Assembly: GCA_021805985.1 (NCBI GenBank)
Contig: JAJZDN010000012.1
Coordinates: 18,007 to 82,006 of the forward strand
Length of the DNA: 64,000 bases
Source: Planctomycetota bacterium
GTDB lineage: Bacteria > Planctomycetota > Phycisphaerae > WQYP01
Direction of reading: 5' to 3'
Each line of letters starts with the position of its first letter. Position 1 is the first letter of the stretch. The notes below the pieces were generated by a model, which was not told where the DNA came from, made no database searches, and worked only from the letters and a program-made list of their open reading frames with translations. Positions 1 through 8,167 of this stretch are shown here, piece by piece. Both the position numbers and the translations under genes were made by a program.

Positions 1-781
1 AACTGCCTACGCACACCTCGCCGCCGACATACATGAAAATCGCCAACATGCCCAGCACGGTGTGCGGATGCTTCAGGGCCCCAGCCCCGCGCGTGACATG
101 TTCCGTGTTGGTGAAGTTGGGTAACTGGGCGAACATGAAACAAACCGCCAATATCAGAAATACCCCCCCCACGCACAGAAAGGGTATTTTTACGCTATCA
201 ACACCGTGGATGACCGGTCCTTTGAATACCGTAAACATCAATTTACCAGCAATAATCGGACCAATCGTTGTGCCAACGGAATTAAAAGCCTGCGACAGAT
301 TCAACCGACTCGAGGCCGTGCGTTCCGGCCCCAAAATCGTAATGTACGGATTGGCGGCAATTTGCAGCATGGCAAATCCCAGACCTGCGACAAATAAAGC
401 TGTGAGAAAAAATGGATAGGAAATCATGATGGCCGCCGGATAAAACATGAGATATCCCGCAGCCGCAAGCAGCAGACCGATGATAACGCCGGTTTTGTAA
501 CCAATGCGGTTAATCGGATCGCCCCAAAACATAGAGATCAAATAATAGATCAGCGACCCTACGGCGTAAGCGCCAAAAAAGGCTGATTGGACCAACATGG
601 CTTGAAAATAATTCAGTGTAAAGGCGTCTCTGAAGCGCGGAATGAGAATGTCATTCCACACCGTCATGAATCCCCACATGAAAAACAGCACCGTCATGAT
701 GGTAAATGGGCCTCGATATGTCCGCTCTGGAGTATCTGAAGAAGCTCGCACTGACGCTCCGGGAATGCCGCCAATTGCCAT
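1..781 (-). CDS. FucP-type sugar:H+ symporter (MFS), 3' end beyond left edge
   Basis: The frame is open from an ATG at 781 to the window edge, giving the first 260 residues. The gene is therefore partial. The N-terminal half has alternating hydrophobic segments and the family stretch around residues 33-60 (FMWGFMTVWNDILIPRF, then a Tyr/Phe-rich helix ending GSLIYY), typical of the L-fucose/glucose/galactose symporters of the major facilitator superfamily. A second family-like segment, FAMLQIAANPYI, lies near residue 140. An AGGA ribosome site precedes the ATG by about 9 bases. It would import a monosaccharide across the inner membrane with protons, which fits the glycoside hydrolases elsewhere in the window. 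The substrate cannot be read from the sequence. Confidence 0.9.
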   Translation of the reverse strand, partial: MAIGGIPGASVRASSDTPERTYRGPFTIMTVLFFMWGFMTVWNDILIPRFRDAFTLNYFQAMLVQSAFFGAYAVGSLIYYLISMFWGDPINRIGYKTGVIIGLLLAAAGYLMFYPAAIMISYPFFLTALFVAGLGFAMLQIAANPYITILGPERTASSRLNLSQAFNSVGTTIGPIIAGKLMFTVFKGPVIHGVDSVKIPFLCVGGVFLILAVCFMFAQLPNFTNTEHVTRGAGALKHPHTVLGMLAIFMYVGGEVCVGS

Positions 782-974
782 AGTCTGGTTTCCTCGCATT
801 GCTCGTTTGTTCCGGCGTCCTTGCCGTAACTGCGTACGGCAACTGCGCCTTGTTTAAGAGTCCGCTATGTTCCCTTGATTGGCGAATTTGTCAAGTAAAA
901 AAAGAACTTCAAACAAGCACCAGTGACATTTCTACTGAAACAAGAACGACCGCAGAACTTCCTGCAAAACTTCC

Positions 975-1003
975 TTGACATTGCCCTAAAATCATCATAA
1001 CCT
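975..1003 (+). promoter_or_regulatory. Candidate sigma-70 promoter of cysK
   Basis: TTGACA at 975-980 is a perfect -35 box. With a 17-base spacer the -10 would be TAACCT (998-1003), a weak match. It lies about 30 bases upstream of the cysK start. Only the -35 is convincing. Confidence 0.35.
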
Positions 1004-1034
1004 ACAAATTAGATCAGATTAAAGGAGATTATTT

Positions 1035-1988
1035 ATGGGCAGACTTTTTTCCGACATTACCAAAACCATCGGCAATACACCTTTGGTACGCATTAATCGC
1101 CTTGTCCCTGCCGGGCAGGGCATTGTTTACGCCAAGTGCGAATTCTTCAATCCTCTTTCCAGCGTTAAAGATCGTATCGGTGCCGCAATGATTGAGGCCG
1201 CTGAAAAAGCCGGCAAAATTAATAAAGACACCCATATCTTGGAAGCCACCAGCGGAAATACCGGTATTGCTCTGGCGTTTGTATGCGCTGCCAAGGGTTA
1301 TAAACTCACGCTTTACATGCCCGAAAGCATGTCCCTGGAACGCCGCAAACTTCTGCGGATCATGGGAGCCAACTTGGTGCTCACCCCGGCCGCTGAAGGA
1401 ATGCCCGGTGCCATTCGGCGGTGCAATGAGGCCGCTGCGGCGGACAAAAATGCCATTATTGCCCAGCAGTTTGATAACCCCGCCAACGTTGCAATTCACG
1501 AAAAAACCACGGCCGAAGAAATCTGGAATGATACCGATGGCAAAGTGGATTGCCTGGTATCCGCTGTGGGTACCGGCGGTACGATCAGCGGCGTGGCAGG
1601 TGTGATTAAAAAGCGTAATCCACAATTCAAAGCTATTGCGGTAGAACCTACCGGCTCACCGGTTATCACGCAGTGCAAGGCAGGGCAGCCTTTGAAGCCA
1701 GGCCCCCACAAAATTCAGGGTGCTGGCGCCGGCTTTATTCCAAAAAATCTGAATGTTGACTTGGTGGATGAAGTCATTCAAGTTACCAATGAAGATTCCT
1801 TTGAATGGGCACGCCGCCTGGCACGGGAAGAAGGCATTTTGGCCGGCATCAGTTCCGGAGCCAATATGTGGGCGGCCGCACAAGTTGCCGCCCGCCCGGA
1901 TATGAAGGGAAAAATCATTGTCGCCGTCATGTGCTCCACGGGTGAGCGCTATATCAGCACGGCCATGTATGAAGGTCTGGACGTTTGA
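1035..1988 (+). CDS. cysK: Cysteine synthase A (O-acetylserine sulfhydrylase)
   Basis: A 317-aa PLP enzyme that makes cysteine from O-acetylserine and sulfide in the cytoplasm. The PLP lysine is K45 in the SSVKDR motif. The substrate loop TSGNTG and the phosphate-binding glycine loop GTGGT are both present, and the C-terminal GISSGAN motif matches fold-type II beta-family enzymes. Length is normal for CysK. AAAGGAGA lies 7 bases before the ATG. No other sulfur gene is adjacent. A cystathionine beta-synthase-like role is less likely because no CBS or haem extension is present. Confidence 0.96.
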   Translation: MGRLFSDITKTIGNTPLVRINRLVPAGQGIVYAKCEFFNPLSSVKDRIGAAMIEAAEKAGKINKDTHILEATSGNTGIALAFVCAAKGYKLTLYMPESMSLERRKLLRIMGANLVLTPAAEGMPGAIRRCNEAAAADKNAIIAQQFDNPANVAIHEKTTAEEIWNDTDGKVDCLVSAVGTGGTISGVAGVIKKRNPQFKAIAVEPTGSPVITQCKAGQPLKPGPHKIQGAGAGFIPKNLNVDLVDEVIQVTNEDSFEWARRLAREEGILAGISSGANMWAAAQVAARPDMKGKIIVAVMCSTGERYISTAMYEGLDV

Positions 1989-1999
1989 TGACTCTGCCG

Positions 2000-3052
2000 C
2001 TACCAGTTCCATGCGTCCTGGCGGGCGTTCCGGGATTTGCGGCGGCCCTCTTCGGCGGCGTGGTAGTGCATTTGAACTTCCAGTATTTCTGATTCACGAT
2101 CAAAAAACGCCGCTACCACGCGCGGGCCGAACTGTTTGCCGCGTTCGTTGCGGATGACATTACAGGCATGCTGATGGCTCTCCGCCGCTTTGTAAACCCG
2201 CCGCGAGGTAATCGCGTCATACACGTCGGCCAAAGCCATAATGCGCCCGGCCCAGGGAATTTGCTCGCCTGCCAGCCCCCTGGGATAACCGCGACCGTCA
2301 AAACGTTCATGATGCGTGGCGGCAATGTCGCGGGCCATTTCCAAGAATTCTGCACCCGGGTAACTCTGTAGCACTTCCTCCAGTGTGTTCGCTCCAATCG
2401 CTGAATGGCGTTTCATGATTTCGTATTCAGCGTCTGTTAGTTTGCCCGGTTTGAGCAAAATGGCATCGGGAATGGCGACTTTTCCGATGTCATGCAGGGG
2501 GCTGGTGTCATAAAGCAATTGCACAAAATCCGCATGGATTGTCGACGCAAGTTCCGGACGTTGAGAAAGCTGTTGGGCAATGATCTTCACATAATTGCGC
2601 GTCCGCTCCAAATGAAGCCCGGTTTCCTGATCACGAGATTCCGCCAGACGGGCCAGGGCAAAAATCGTCACATCGCGTGTTTCCAGTGATAAAGCGCGTT
2701 CCCCCGCTTTGATTCGAGCCACAAGTTCCCCTGTATCAAACGGCTTGGCCATAAAATCATCGGCACCGGCGGCGATTCCCTCGGCCGCATCCACCGGATC
2801 ATCACGCGAACTTAAAATAATGACATAGACATATCTACTAAGTTTACGCTGCCGAATCGCCCGACACAGCGCAATGCCATCCATGGAATCCATCATCCAA
2901 TCGGTAATGACCATGCGAATCGGGAACTGTGATAACCGCTCCAACGCGGCAGCGCCGCTCGTGGTTGTAATAACCTCGTGGCCGAAGCGATTTAACGCGC
3001 TGCGGATCATCTCCAGCGCGATCGGGTCATCATCGACGGCGAGAATTTTCAT
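2000..3052 (-). CDS. Response regulator with HD-GYP domain (putative c-di-GMP phosphodiesterase)
   Basis: A 350-aa protein with an N-terminal receiver domain (acidic pocket near residue 8, phospho-acceptor D51 in the VITDW motif, Lys in MAKPF near 103) and a C-terminal HD-GYP domain (HD at 187-188, HHERFDGRGYP ending near 257). HD-GYP proteins hydrolyse cyclic di-GMP, so it should turn a phosphorelay signal into lower c-di-GMP. The start at 3052 is preferred because AAGGAG lies 9 bases upstream. An in-frame ATG at 3070 has no ribosome site and would place that site inside the gene. It begins 4 bases after the hybrid kinase stop, so the two are almost certainly co-transcribed and the kinase is the likely partner. 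Confidence 0.93.
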   Translation of the reverse strand: MKILAVDDDPIALEMIRSALNRFGHEVITTTSGAAALERLSQFPIRMVITDWMMDSMDGIALCRAIRQRKLSRYVYVIILSSRDDPVDAAEGIAAGADDFMAKPFDTGELVARIKAGERALSLETRDVTIFALARLAESRDQETGLHLERTRNYVKIIAQQLSQRPELASTIHADFVQLLYDTSPLHDIGKVAIPDAILLKPGKLTDAEYEIMKRHSAIGANTLEEVLQSYPGAEFLEMARDIAATHHERFDGRGYPRGLAGEQIPWAGRIMALADVYDAITSRRVYKAAESHQHACNVIRNERGKQFGPRVVAAFFDRESEILEVQMHYHAAEEGRRKSRNARQDAWNW

Positions 3053-3056
3053 ACCC

Positions 3057-6035
3057 TTAAGCTCCTTCATCCAACTGAGTTTTACCGGACGCCCTATTCC
3101 GCATCGTCACATGTTCTATACATCGGTTCATTTCTATCTGAACTTTGTTCCATGCGGCCTTGGCAAGGTCCTCAGGACCCCCATCCTGGCAGATAACCTC
3201 CAGGTCTTTTGCGGCGTGCCGCAGCGCCTCAGCAAAAAGACATGCCGCAGTGCCCTTGATGGCGTGCGCCGCCCGACGGGCAGCGTCCCAGTCCGATACG
3301 ACCATACAGTCATTGAGTTTTGTAATCTGCTGTCGCCCCTGCCCTATAAATTGCCCCAACAACCGCCCCACCATTGCTTGATCGTTCAAGAAATACTCGT
3401 TGAGCCGCTTGAAATCAAAGGGCGCAGGCATGACAACGGATCCTTGCAGAGGCAGAGATGTATCCGATGCTTTCACCGGCGTTGGCGGCAGCCCTCCCAC
3501 CGGCGAATTGAAACCGGGATTATCAATTAATGAGACCACGGTCCGCACCAATTCAGTGCGGTTCAGCGGCTTGGTCAAGAAGGCATCCATGCCAGCCTCC
3601 AGAGAATTTCGGCGATCCAGACCCGTGGCATTCGCGGTCAGTGCGATAATCGGAATTCTTGCTTTTTCGAAAATGCTGAACACCGCACCGGCGGCTTCAA
3701 GTTTGCGTATCTGTCTTGCGGATTCAAAACCGTCCATTACCGGCATGAGACAATCCATGAATACCAGTGCGTAGCGTTGTCTCTGCAGGGCATCCACGCA
3801 TTGCTGACCCGTGCCCACGACATCGCATGGCACCATTAAACCCGAAAGTACTTCCCGAATGACAAATTGGTTAATTTCGTTATCTTCCGCCACGAGCACC
3901 TTAAGGCCCTCATAGCCCGGCGGCAATTGGAGTTTTTCCTGTACCTCAAGTCGCGACGGGCTGACCTTCGTGGTATTCGCGTGGACCAGCCGCATGAGAA
4001 GATCAAATAATTGCGATTGCCTTACCGGTTTGCCTAAAACACCGCTAAGCCCGAATTCCAACTGTATTTCCGCACTGATGTGGGTATCGGGCCTGGCCAA
4101 TGCGATAATATCCGGTGCTCGCATATCGGCCTGCGCGTGGATTAATTTGGCAATTTCCAGCGCGTTGAGTTCCGGCGGCTGATGCTCTACAAACAGCACA
4201 TCAAACGGGCGAGCGGCATTGGCCCGTAGCAGTTGGTTGCAGGCCTTCACCGAGTCTGCGGTCTCTACCTCTATTTTCCAGTATTGCAACTGATGCTGAA
4301 GTTTGTCGCGGCGCACCGGGCTGGCCATTAAAAGCAATATCCGCTGCCGGTGCAGCGCTTCCGGAATCGCTTCCGCATCCAGCCAGACCGATTTCCGACG
4401 CTCCAGTGGAACAGAGAACCAGAATGTACTGCCTTGGCTTATCTGGCTTTCGGCACCGATTTTCCCGCCCATTAACTCAACAAGTTGTCGGCTTATCGCC
4501 AGCCCCAGGCCAGTGCCAGCATATACTTTGTCGCCCGTGTGATGCACCTGTGCAAAAGCCGTAAATAGTTTCTTTGCATTCTCCGGTGCAATGCCCACGC
4601 CCGTGTCATGAACTTCAAACTTCGCTAAAACTTTACCCTCCGCGATATCCACGGTGGAAAGTTTCAGCCAGACATCACCCTTATCCGTAAACTTAATCGC
4701 ATTGCCCAGCAGGTTTATCAGCACCTGCCGTAGCCGCACAGGATCACCATGCACCAATGACGGAAGATCCGGCGCAATGTCATAGCCGAGTTCAAGCTTT
4801 TTTCTCATAGCGGTAGAGAGCATTAGGTATACCGTATCTTCCGTGCAGGCGCGCAGATCAAAATCTACCGGCTCAAGTTCCATCCGCCCGGCTTCGATTT
4901 TGGAGAAATCCAGAATATCCGTTATCACCGCCAGCAGTGCATCGGCACTGGTTTTTGCTACCTGCGTATACCCGCGCTGCTGACCATCCAGAGATGTTTC
5001 CGCAAGCAATTCCATCATGGAAATCACGCCGTGCAGAGGGGTGCGTATTTCATGGCTCATATTTGCCAGGAACTGGGATTTAACCGATGCCGATTCCTCG
5101 GCTGCCGATTTTGCGATTTCAAGTTCGGATTTAGCCTGTTCCAGCCGCAACATGGTTTGCTGTCGCTGGGTATAAAGCCGATCCATCATCATGGCCGCAG
5201 CCCAAACGAAAGCGCCAAATACAATAATTTGCAGCACCACCGCCGAAGCTGCTGAGGCCGGCATTCCGGAAACATGAAGCCGATACTCGCAAAAAATTCT
5301 CAGCCAGCCCAGGAATATCGGAAAAACAATCAGCGGTGGCAGCAGCCGCCGCATGATCATCCCGCCCGGACTATTTCTAAGAAGTTGCCGAACAATCGGT
5401 ATAAGCTCGTCGAGTGCTGAAATTCCCGTCAGCAAGAGCAGCATCGCCGCCGCCGTGTGCATGGCGGTGGGTATATATGCGCCTCGCAAACTGTGTCCAT
5501 AAACGGTAAACAAATAATTGGCAACGCCGTACAGTCCCGTCAATAACAGGCCAACCAAAGCCACGCCCGTAACATGCCGTGTGAAAGTTTTTCGCCACAC
5601 CACACTCATTACGCCCAAGCCGCCAAATAACAATCCCGCAGCGGTGTTGGGTGCCATACGGTTGGGTGCGAAGGGCACTTTGGTGAGTTCTTGGGCAAAT
5701 AAGAGCGAATCAACGTGCAGATTTTCCGCGCCCAAGTACGCCGCCAGCCGCAGCGCAGCGACCAACGCCACAATGCCGCCGACTGCGGTAATTTCCCAAT
5801 TTTGCGCCGATGTGGTTTCCGGGTGGCAGGCCAGAAAGCCAATAGGGACCGCCAGCAGGAAAAAACAGATTGCCACTGCCGGATTCATCGGTATCATACC
5901 GGGCAGTAAACTTGTTAGTGTTAATTCGCCGGAACACCAGCCAGCCAATACCAGCAGGCTTACCGCGCAGATTAACGCGCTAGACCACACGCTGATCCAG
6001 TACAGGCGTGTACGGGGCTTGTCAGGCAATTCCAT
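3057..6035 (-). CDS. BarA-like hybrid sensor histidine kinase (HisKA-HATPase-REC-REC-Hpt)
   Basis: A 992-aa membrane kinase. Residues 1-285 hold about seven or eight hydrophobic segments and no recognised ligand domain. A coiled linker leads to HisKA with the phospho-His H328 (SHEIRTPLHG), then the ATPase (N box near 445, GTGLGLAIS at 507-515). Two receiver-like domains follow. The first (about 565-690) keeps the Lys-Pro (K669) but has Glu (E617) where the acceptor Asp is expected, so it is probably a pseudo-receiver. The second (711-840) is complete, with D761 and K822. A C-terminal Hpt domain carries H924 (AHAIKG). This allows an internal phosphorelay feeding the HD-GYP regulator encoded immediately downstream. 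Confidence 0.94.
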   Translation of the reverse strand: MELPDKPRTRLYWISVWSSALICAVSLLVLAGWCSGELTLTSLLPGMIPMNPAVAICFFLLAVPIGFLACHPETTSAQNWEITAVGGIVALVAALRLAAYLGAENLHVDSLLFAQELTKVPFAPNRMAPNTAAGLLFGGLGVMSVVWRKTFTRHVTGVALVGLLLTGLYGVANYLFTVYGHSLRGAYIPTAMHTAAAMLLLLTGISALDELIPIVRQLLRNSPGGMIMRRLLPPLIVFPIFLGWLRIFCEYRLHVSGMPASAASAVVLQIIVFGAFVWAAAMMMDRLYTQRQQTMLRLEQAKSELEIAKSAAEESASVKSQFLANMSHEIRTPLHGVISMMELLAETSLDGQQRGYTQVAKTSADALLAVITDILDFSKIEAGRMELEPVDFDLRACTEDTVYLMLSTAMRKKLELGYDIAPDLPSLVHGDPVRLRQVLINLLGNAIKFTDKGDVWLKLSTVDIAEGKVLAKFEVHDTGVGIAPENAKKLFTAFAQVHHTGDKVYAGTGLGLAISRQLVELMGGKIGAESQISQGSTFWFSVPLERRKSVWLDAEAIPEALHRQRILLLMASPVRRDKLQHQLQYWKIEVETADSVKACNQLLRANAARPFDVLFVEHQPPELNALEIAKLIHAQADMRAPDIIALARPDTHISAEIQLEFGLSGVLGKPVRQSQLFDLLMRLVHANTTKVSPSRLEVQEKLQLPPGYEGLKVLVAEDNEINQFVIREVLSGLMVPCDVVGTGQQCVDALQRQRYALVFMDCLMPVMDGFESARQIRKLEAAGAVFSIFEKARIPIIALTANATGLDRRNSLEAGMDAFLTKPLNRTELVRTVVSLIDNPGFNSPVGGLPPTPVKASDTSLPLQGSVVMPAPFDFKRLNEYFLNDQAMVGRLLGQFIGQGRQQITKLNDCMVVSDWDAARRAAHAIKGTAACLFAEALRHAAKDLEVICQDGGPEDLAKAAWNKVQIEMNRCIEHVTMRNRASGKTQLDEGA

Positions 6036-6241
6036 CTTCCAACGTCCTCATGAGCATAGCCCGCAGTCTGAGGAAATTGCCCGACTTCTATTCACCGCAA
6101 ACTGATGGCGCAAGTCGCGTCCGCGCTGGATCTTTCAAGGTGGGTTGCAGCGTTTTGAGAAAGACCCTTGCGACCCGAATCGCTCGTTACGTCCACATTA
6201 TACGCATAAAGAAATAAAATTTGCCAGGGAAATATCACATT

Positions 6242-6317
6242 TCGGAAATAAGTGAGTTTCACCAGGTAACGCCGCCGCACTCGACGAGAGCGCGGCGTTG
6301 ACGTGGGCAAAAGAACC
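6242..6317 (+). repeat. Left copy of 76-bp inverted repeat bounding the accessory island
   Basis: The reverse complement of this stretch matches 11470-11545 at 74 of 76 positions. Matching stops abruptly on both sides. The core is itself a GC-rich hairpin (arms around AACGCCGC and GCGGCGTT). It lies in the 406-base gap between the kinase and the ImmA gene, where nothing else is recognised. Confidence 0.93.
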
Positions 6318-6441
6318 TTGATTTACTGAAATGCACACGTAACAAAGACAATTCACATGAATTACGTCACCATTTGAACCTCACGGTATTCACCACGGAT
6401 CACGACAAAAGCCTCGCTGTGTTTGGGCATAGTTCGCCTTA

Positions 6442-6984
6442 TCACTGTTGGATGTAGCCGAGAGATGTTAGGCGAACCGTTAATGCCTGCTGACTGACCT
6501 CATACTTATTTGCTAACCGCTCAATTTTTTCTTCAGTCGTTAGCGTTAAGCGAGCAAATTTTGCAAGATCTGTATTCAGAAATGATATTGGCATCAATAG
6601 TTCAGCAGCAAAAAGGTTTGCTTCCACTTCATCAACGTTGGTTCCCGCACTTGACTGTTCGCTCCGCAGCTTAACCTGATATCCCGTCCACTGTCGGTCA
6701 ATATGCAGCCGTTCGCCCTCATGCAGCAGGAAATGTCCTAACTCGTGCCCGACGGTAAAACGCCGCCGGTTCGGGTGATGTCTGGCGTTCACACCAATAA
6801 TCGCCACCCCTTTGGTTGGTTCACGAAGCACGAAACCAGACAATTCATCTGGCGCATCTTGTTTGACGACTTTCGCGCCCAAACGCCGTGCCAAGTCATC
6901 GACTGGCACCGGGGCCTGCTCGACACCGAATCGCTCAAGCAATTCGAGCGCCCGTTCCCTAATCATTTTTCGTCGTACTAGCAT
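6442..6984 (-). CDS. ImmA/IrrE-family metallopeptidase
   Basis: A 180-aa protein with the zinc-protease motif HELGH at residues 80-84, in the FTVGHELGHFLLHE context of the ImmA/IrrE (COG2856) family. Such proteases typically cleave a partner XRE repressor, releasing mobile-element or stress genes. The start lies 3 bases after the stop of the XRE gene, so the two form an operon. The C-terminal region (about 105-175) has an Asn-Leu-Phe-Ala-Glu-Leu-Leu-Met-Pro segment common in the family. The likely role is to relieve repression by the neighbour; whether it acts on the divergent ubiquitin-like operon is inference. Confidence 0.9.
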   Translation of the reverse strand: MLVRRKMIRERALELLERFGVEQAPVPVDDLARRLGAKVVKQDAPDELSGFVLREPTKGVAIIGVNARHHPNRRRFTVGHELGHFLLHEGERLHIDRQWTGYQVKLRSEQSSAGTNVDEVEANLFAAELLMPISFLNTDLAKFARLTLTTEEKIERLANKYEVSQQALTVRLTSLGYIQQ

Positions 6985-6987
6985 GGT

Positions 6988-7305
6988 TCAACCCTTACTT
7001 TTAACGGGGCCTACAGCCGACCGCACAAACTCTTTCGTGGATTCCGGCAGATGCTGTAACAATTCTTCTATTTTTAAATCCTCCGTTGATTCCCGAGCCA
7101 AATCCGAAAGCTCCATGTGTAATGCGTGGGCGAGCCTTACGAGAGTATGAGCCAGTATCTTTTGTCGCCCTCGCTCAATATTCACTATTGAGGTACGACT
7201 CAGGCCGATTAACGTTCCAAGATTTTCCTGCGTCAGCTTCTGGTGCAACCGCGCCCGTTGGATTCGCTGGCCGAGCTCACGATAATACAGATCCTTGTTC
7301 GTCAT
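6988..7305 (-). CDS. XRE-family transcriptional regulator
   Basis: A 105-aa DNA-binding protein with a helix-turn-helix at about residues 10-60 (motif LTQENLGTLIGLSRTS), followed by a short helical tail that could contact ImmA. The ATG at 7305 is preferred: a good -10 box (TATAAT, 7312-7317) sits just upstream, so the transcript would be leaderless or nearly so. A 19-residue upstream extension exists but would run through the promoter. XRE plus ImmA pairs act as repressor and protease in ICEs, phages and toxin-antitoxin loci. It is divergent from the ubiquitin-like operon and is the obvious candidate to repress it. Confidence 0.9.
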   Translation of the reverse strand: MTNKDLYYRELGQRIQRARLHQKLTQENLGTLIGLSRTSIVNIERGRQKILAHTLVRLAHALHMELSDLARESTEDLKIEELLQHLPESTKEFVRSAVGPVKSKG

Positions 7306-7311
7306 ATTCTT

Positions 7312-7339
7312 ATTATATCCCACGGCGCGCCGGATGCAA
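7312..7339 (-). promoter_or_regulatory. Promoter of the XRE-ImmA operon
   Basis: On the minus strand TTGCAT (7339-7334), a 16-base spacer and a perfect TATAAT (7317-7312) precede the ATG by only 6 bases. That places the transcription start at or next to the start codon. The perfect palindrome CAAACAGTTTG (7337-7347) overlaps the -35 box and could be an autoregulatory operator. Confidence 0.55.
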
Positions 7340-7362
7340 ACAGTTTGTAATTCGCACATCAT

Positions 7363-7378
7363 TTTATGATTACATAAA
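7363..7378. promoter_or_regulatory. Candidate operator palindrome between divergent operons
   Basis: TTTATG, 4 bases, CATAAA form a perfect inverted repeat, 4 bases upstream of the -35 box of the ubiquitin-like operon. It is a plausible binding site for the XRE protein. The assignment is by position only. Confidence 0.3.
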
Positions 7379-7382
7379 TTAT

Positions 7383-7411
7383 TTGACTTTGTTCGCAGCA
7401 GTGGGTAAACT
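7383..7411 (+). promoter_or_regulatory. Candidate promoter of the ubiquitin-like operon
   Basis: TTGACT (7383-7388, 5 of 6 to consensus), a 17-base spacer and TAAACT (7406-7411, 4 of 6) lie about 80 bases before the first gene of the operon. AGGAGA at 7477-7482 is the ribosome site of that gene. Confidence 0.45.
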
Positions 7412-7489
7412 ATAGGTAATGTTTATCAATCTTGGTCTTGTTGACTGGCGAGGATAAGCAGATTTTTACCAGCATTAGGAGAAATCACT

Positions 7490-7801
7490 ATGGTTAATGA
7501 ATCAATCAATGAGTCTGACGAACGTCGGCATGAACACGGCGGCGGCCACAATCATCCGATTGTTTACATTTACATTGACACTCACAAGTACCAAGCACCT
7601 AAGCCTGACATGACTGGCGAGGAATTGCGCAATCTCGCTAAGCCCTCTATCGGGAATCAATACAACCTTTGGCTTGAGATACCCGGTCTAGGCGATGATA
7701 AGCTTGTCGGGGATGCCGAAATTATCCATCTCCATGACGGCATGTGCTTCTATAGCGCACTCAAAGAAATTAATCCAGGAGCAACCGATGCAATTGCTTG
7801 A
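7490..7801 (+). CDS. Ubiquitin-like protein (single Multi_ubiq-type beta-grasp domain)
   Basis: A 103-aa protein. Residues 1-23 are a polar, His/Gly-rich leader. From about residue 24 a beta-grasp pattern follows: hydrophobic strand IVYIYID, a helix containing MTGEELRNLA, then LWLEIPG, DKLVGD and a final strand ending in INPG at 93-96. This order matches the bacterial Multi_ubiq ubiquitin-like family, normally found as tandem copies; here there is one copy. There is no di-glycine end. Seven residues (ATDAIA region) follow the INPG motif, so C-terminal trimming may be needed. Its gene overlaps the E2 gene by 14 bases and opens an operon with E2-like, JAB-E1 and DUF6527 genes. It is presumably the protein that gets conjugated. 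The target is unknown. Confidence 0.82.
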   Translation: MVNESINESDERRHEHGGGHNHPIVYIYIDTHKYQAPKPDMTGEELRNLAKPSIGNQYNLWLEIPGLGDDKLVGDAEIIHLHDGMCFYSALKEINPGATDAIA

Positions 7802-8165
7802 GGAAGATGAGCGTTATCTCACTGAGCGATGCTACCAATTCGACCTCATTGCGGAAGGAGAGGTCGGGTGTTTGATCATCAAAGATTTTCCGCTCGCTTC
7901 TGGCAAATATGACCGGGATATCGTTGATCTCCTCATATGCATTCCCAAAGGTTACAACACCGCCAAACTTGATAACTTCTATATTGATCCCCCTATTCGC
8001 CTCAAAGTTGGCGGAGCTTATCCACACAGGGGTGATTATTTCGAGAGCCACATCCAAAGGAAATGGCAACGTTTGTCTCGACACATGTCAGTATGGCGGC
8101 CAGGAATCGATGGCCTTCGGACGTTTATGCCCTTTATCTACCACGAACTTCAAAACAAGGATTAA
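7788..8165 (+). CDS. Prok-E2_E-family E2-like protein
   Basis: A 125-aa protein. It shows the E2-family-E pattern: a beta hairpin with IPKGYN at 52-57, YIDPPIRL at 65-72, and the W-x-R-x-S-R-H motif at 93-99 followed by WRPGID and a final helix. The ATG at 7788 is chosen because AGGAG lies 6 bases upstream; the frame extends further upstream only through the preceding gene. Cysteines occur at 15, 28 and 51, but none lies C-terminal to the PP motif where a classical E2 catalytic cysteine would be. Ser87, Ser97 and Ser101 lie in that region instead. It would receive the ubiquitin-like protein from the E1-like partner encoded 2 bases downstream. Confidence 0.8.
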   Translation: MQLLEEDERYLTERCYQFDLIAEGEVGCLIIKDFPLASGKYDRDIVDLLICIPKGYNTAKLDNFYIDPPIRLKVGGAYPHRGDYFESHIQRKWQRLSRHMSVWRPGIDGLRTFMPFIYHELQNKD

Positions 8166-8167
8166 AG

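Noticed and set aside
6008..6310. Short ORFs between the histidine kinase and the left inverted repeat
   Set aside because: They overlap the kinase start or the repeat and have no recognised domain.
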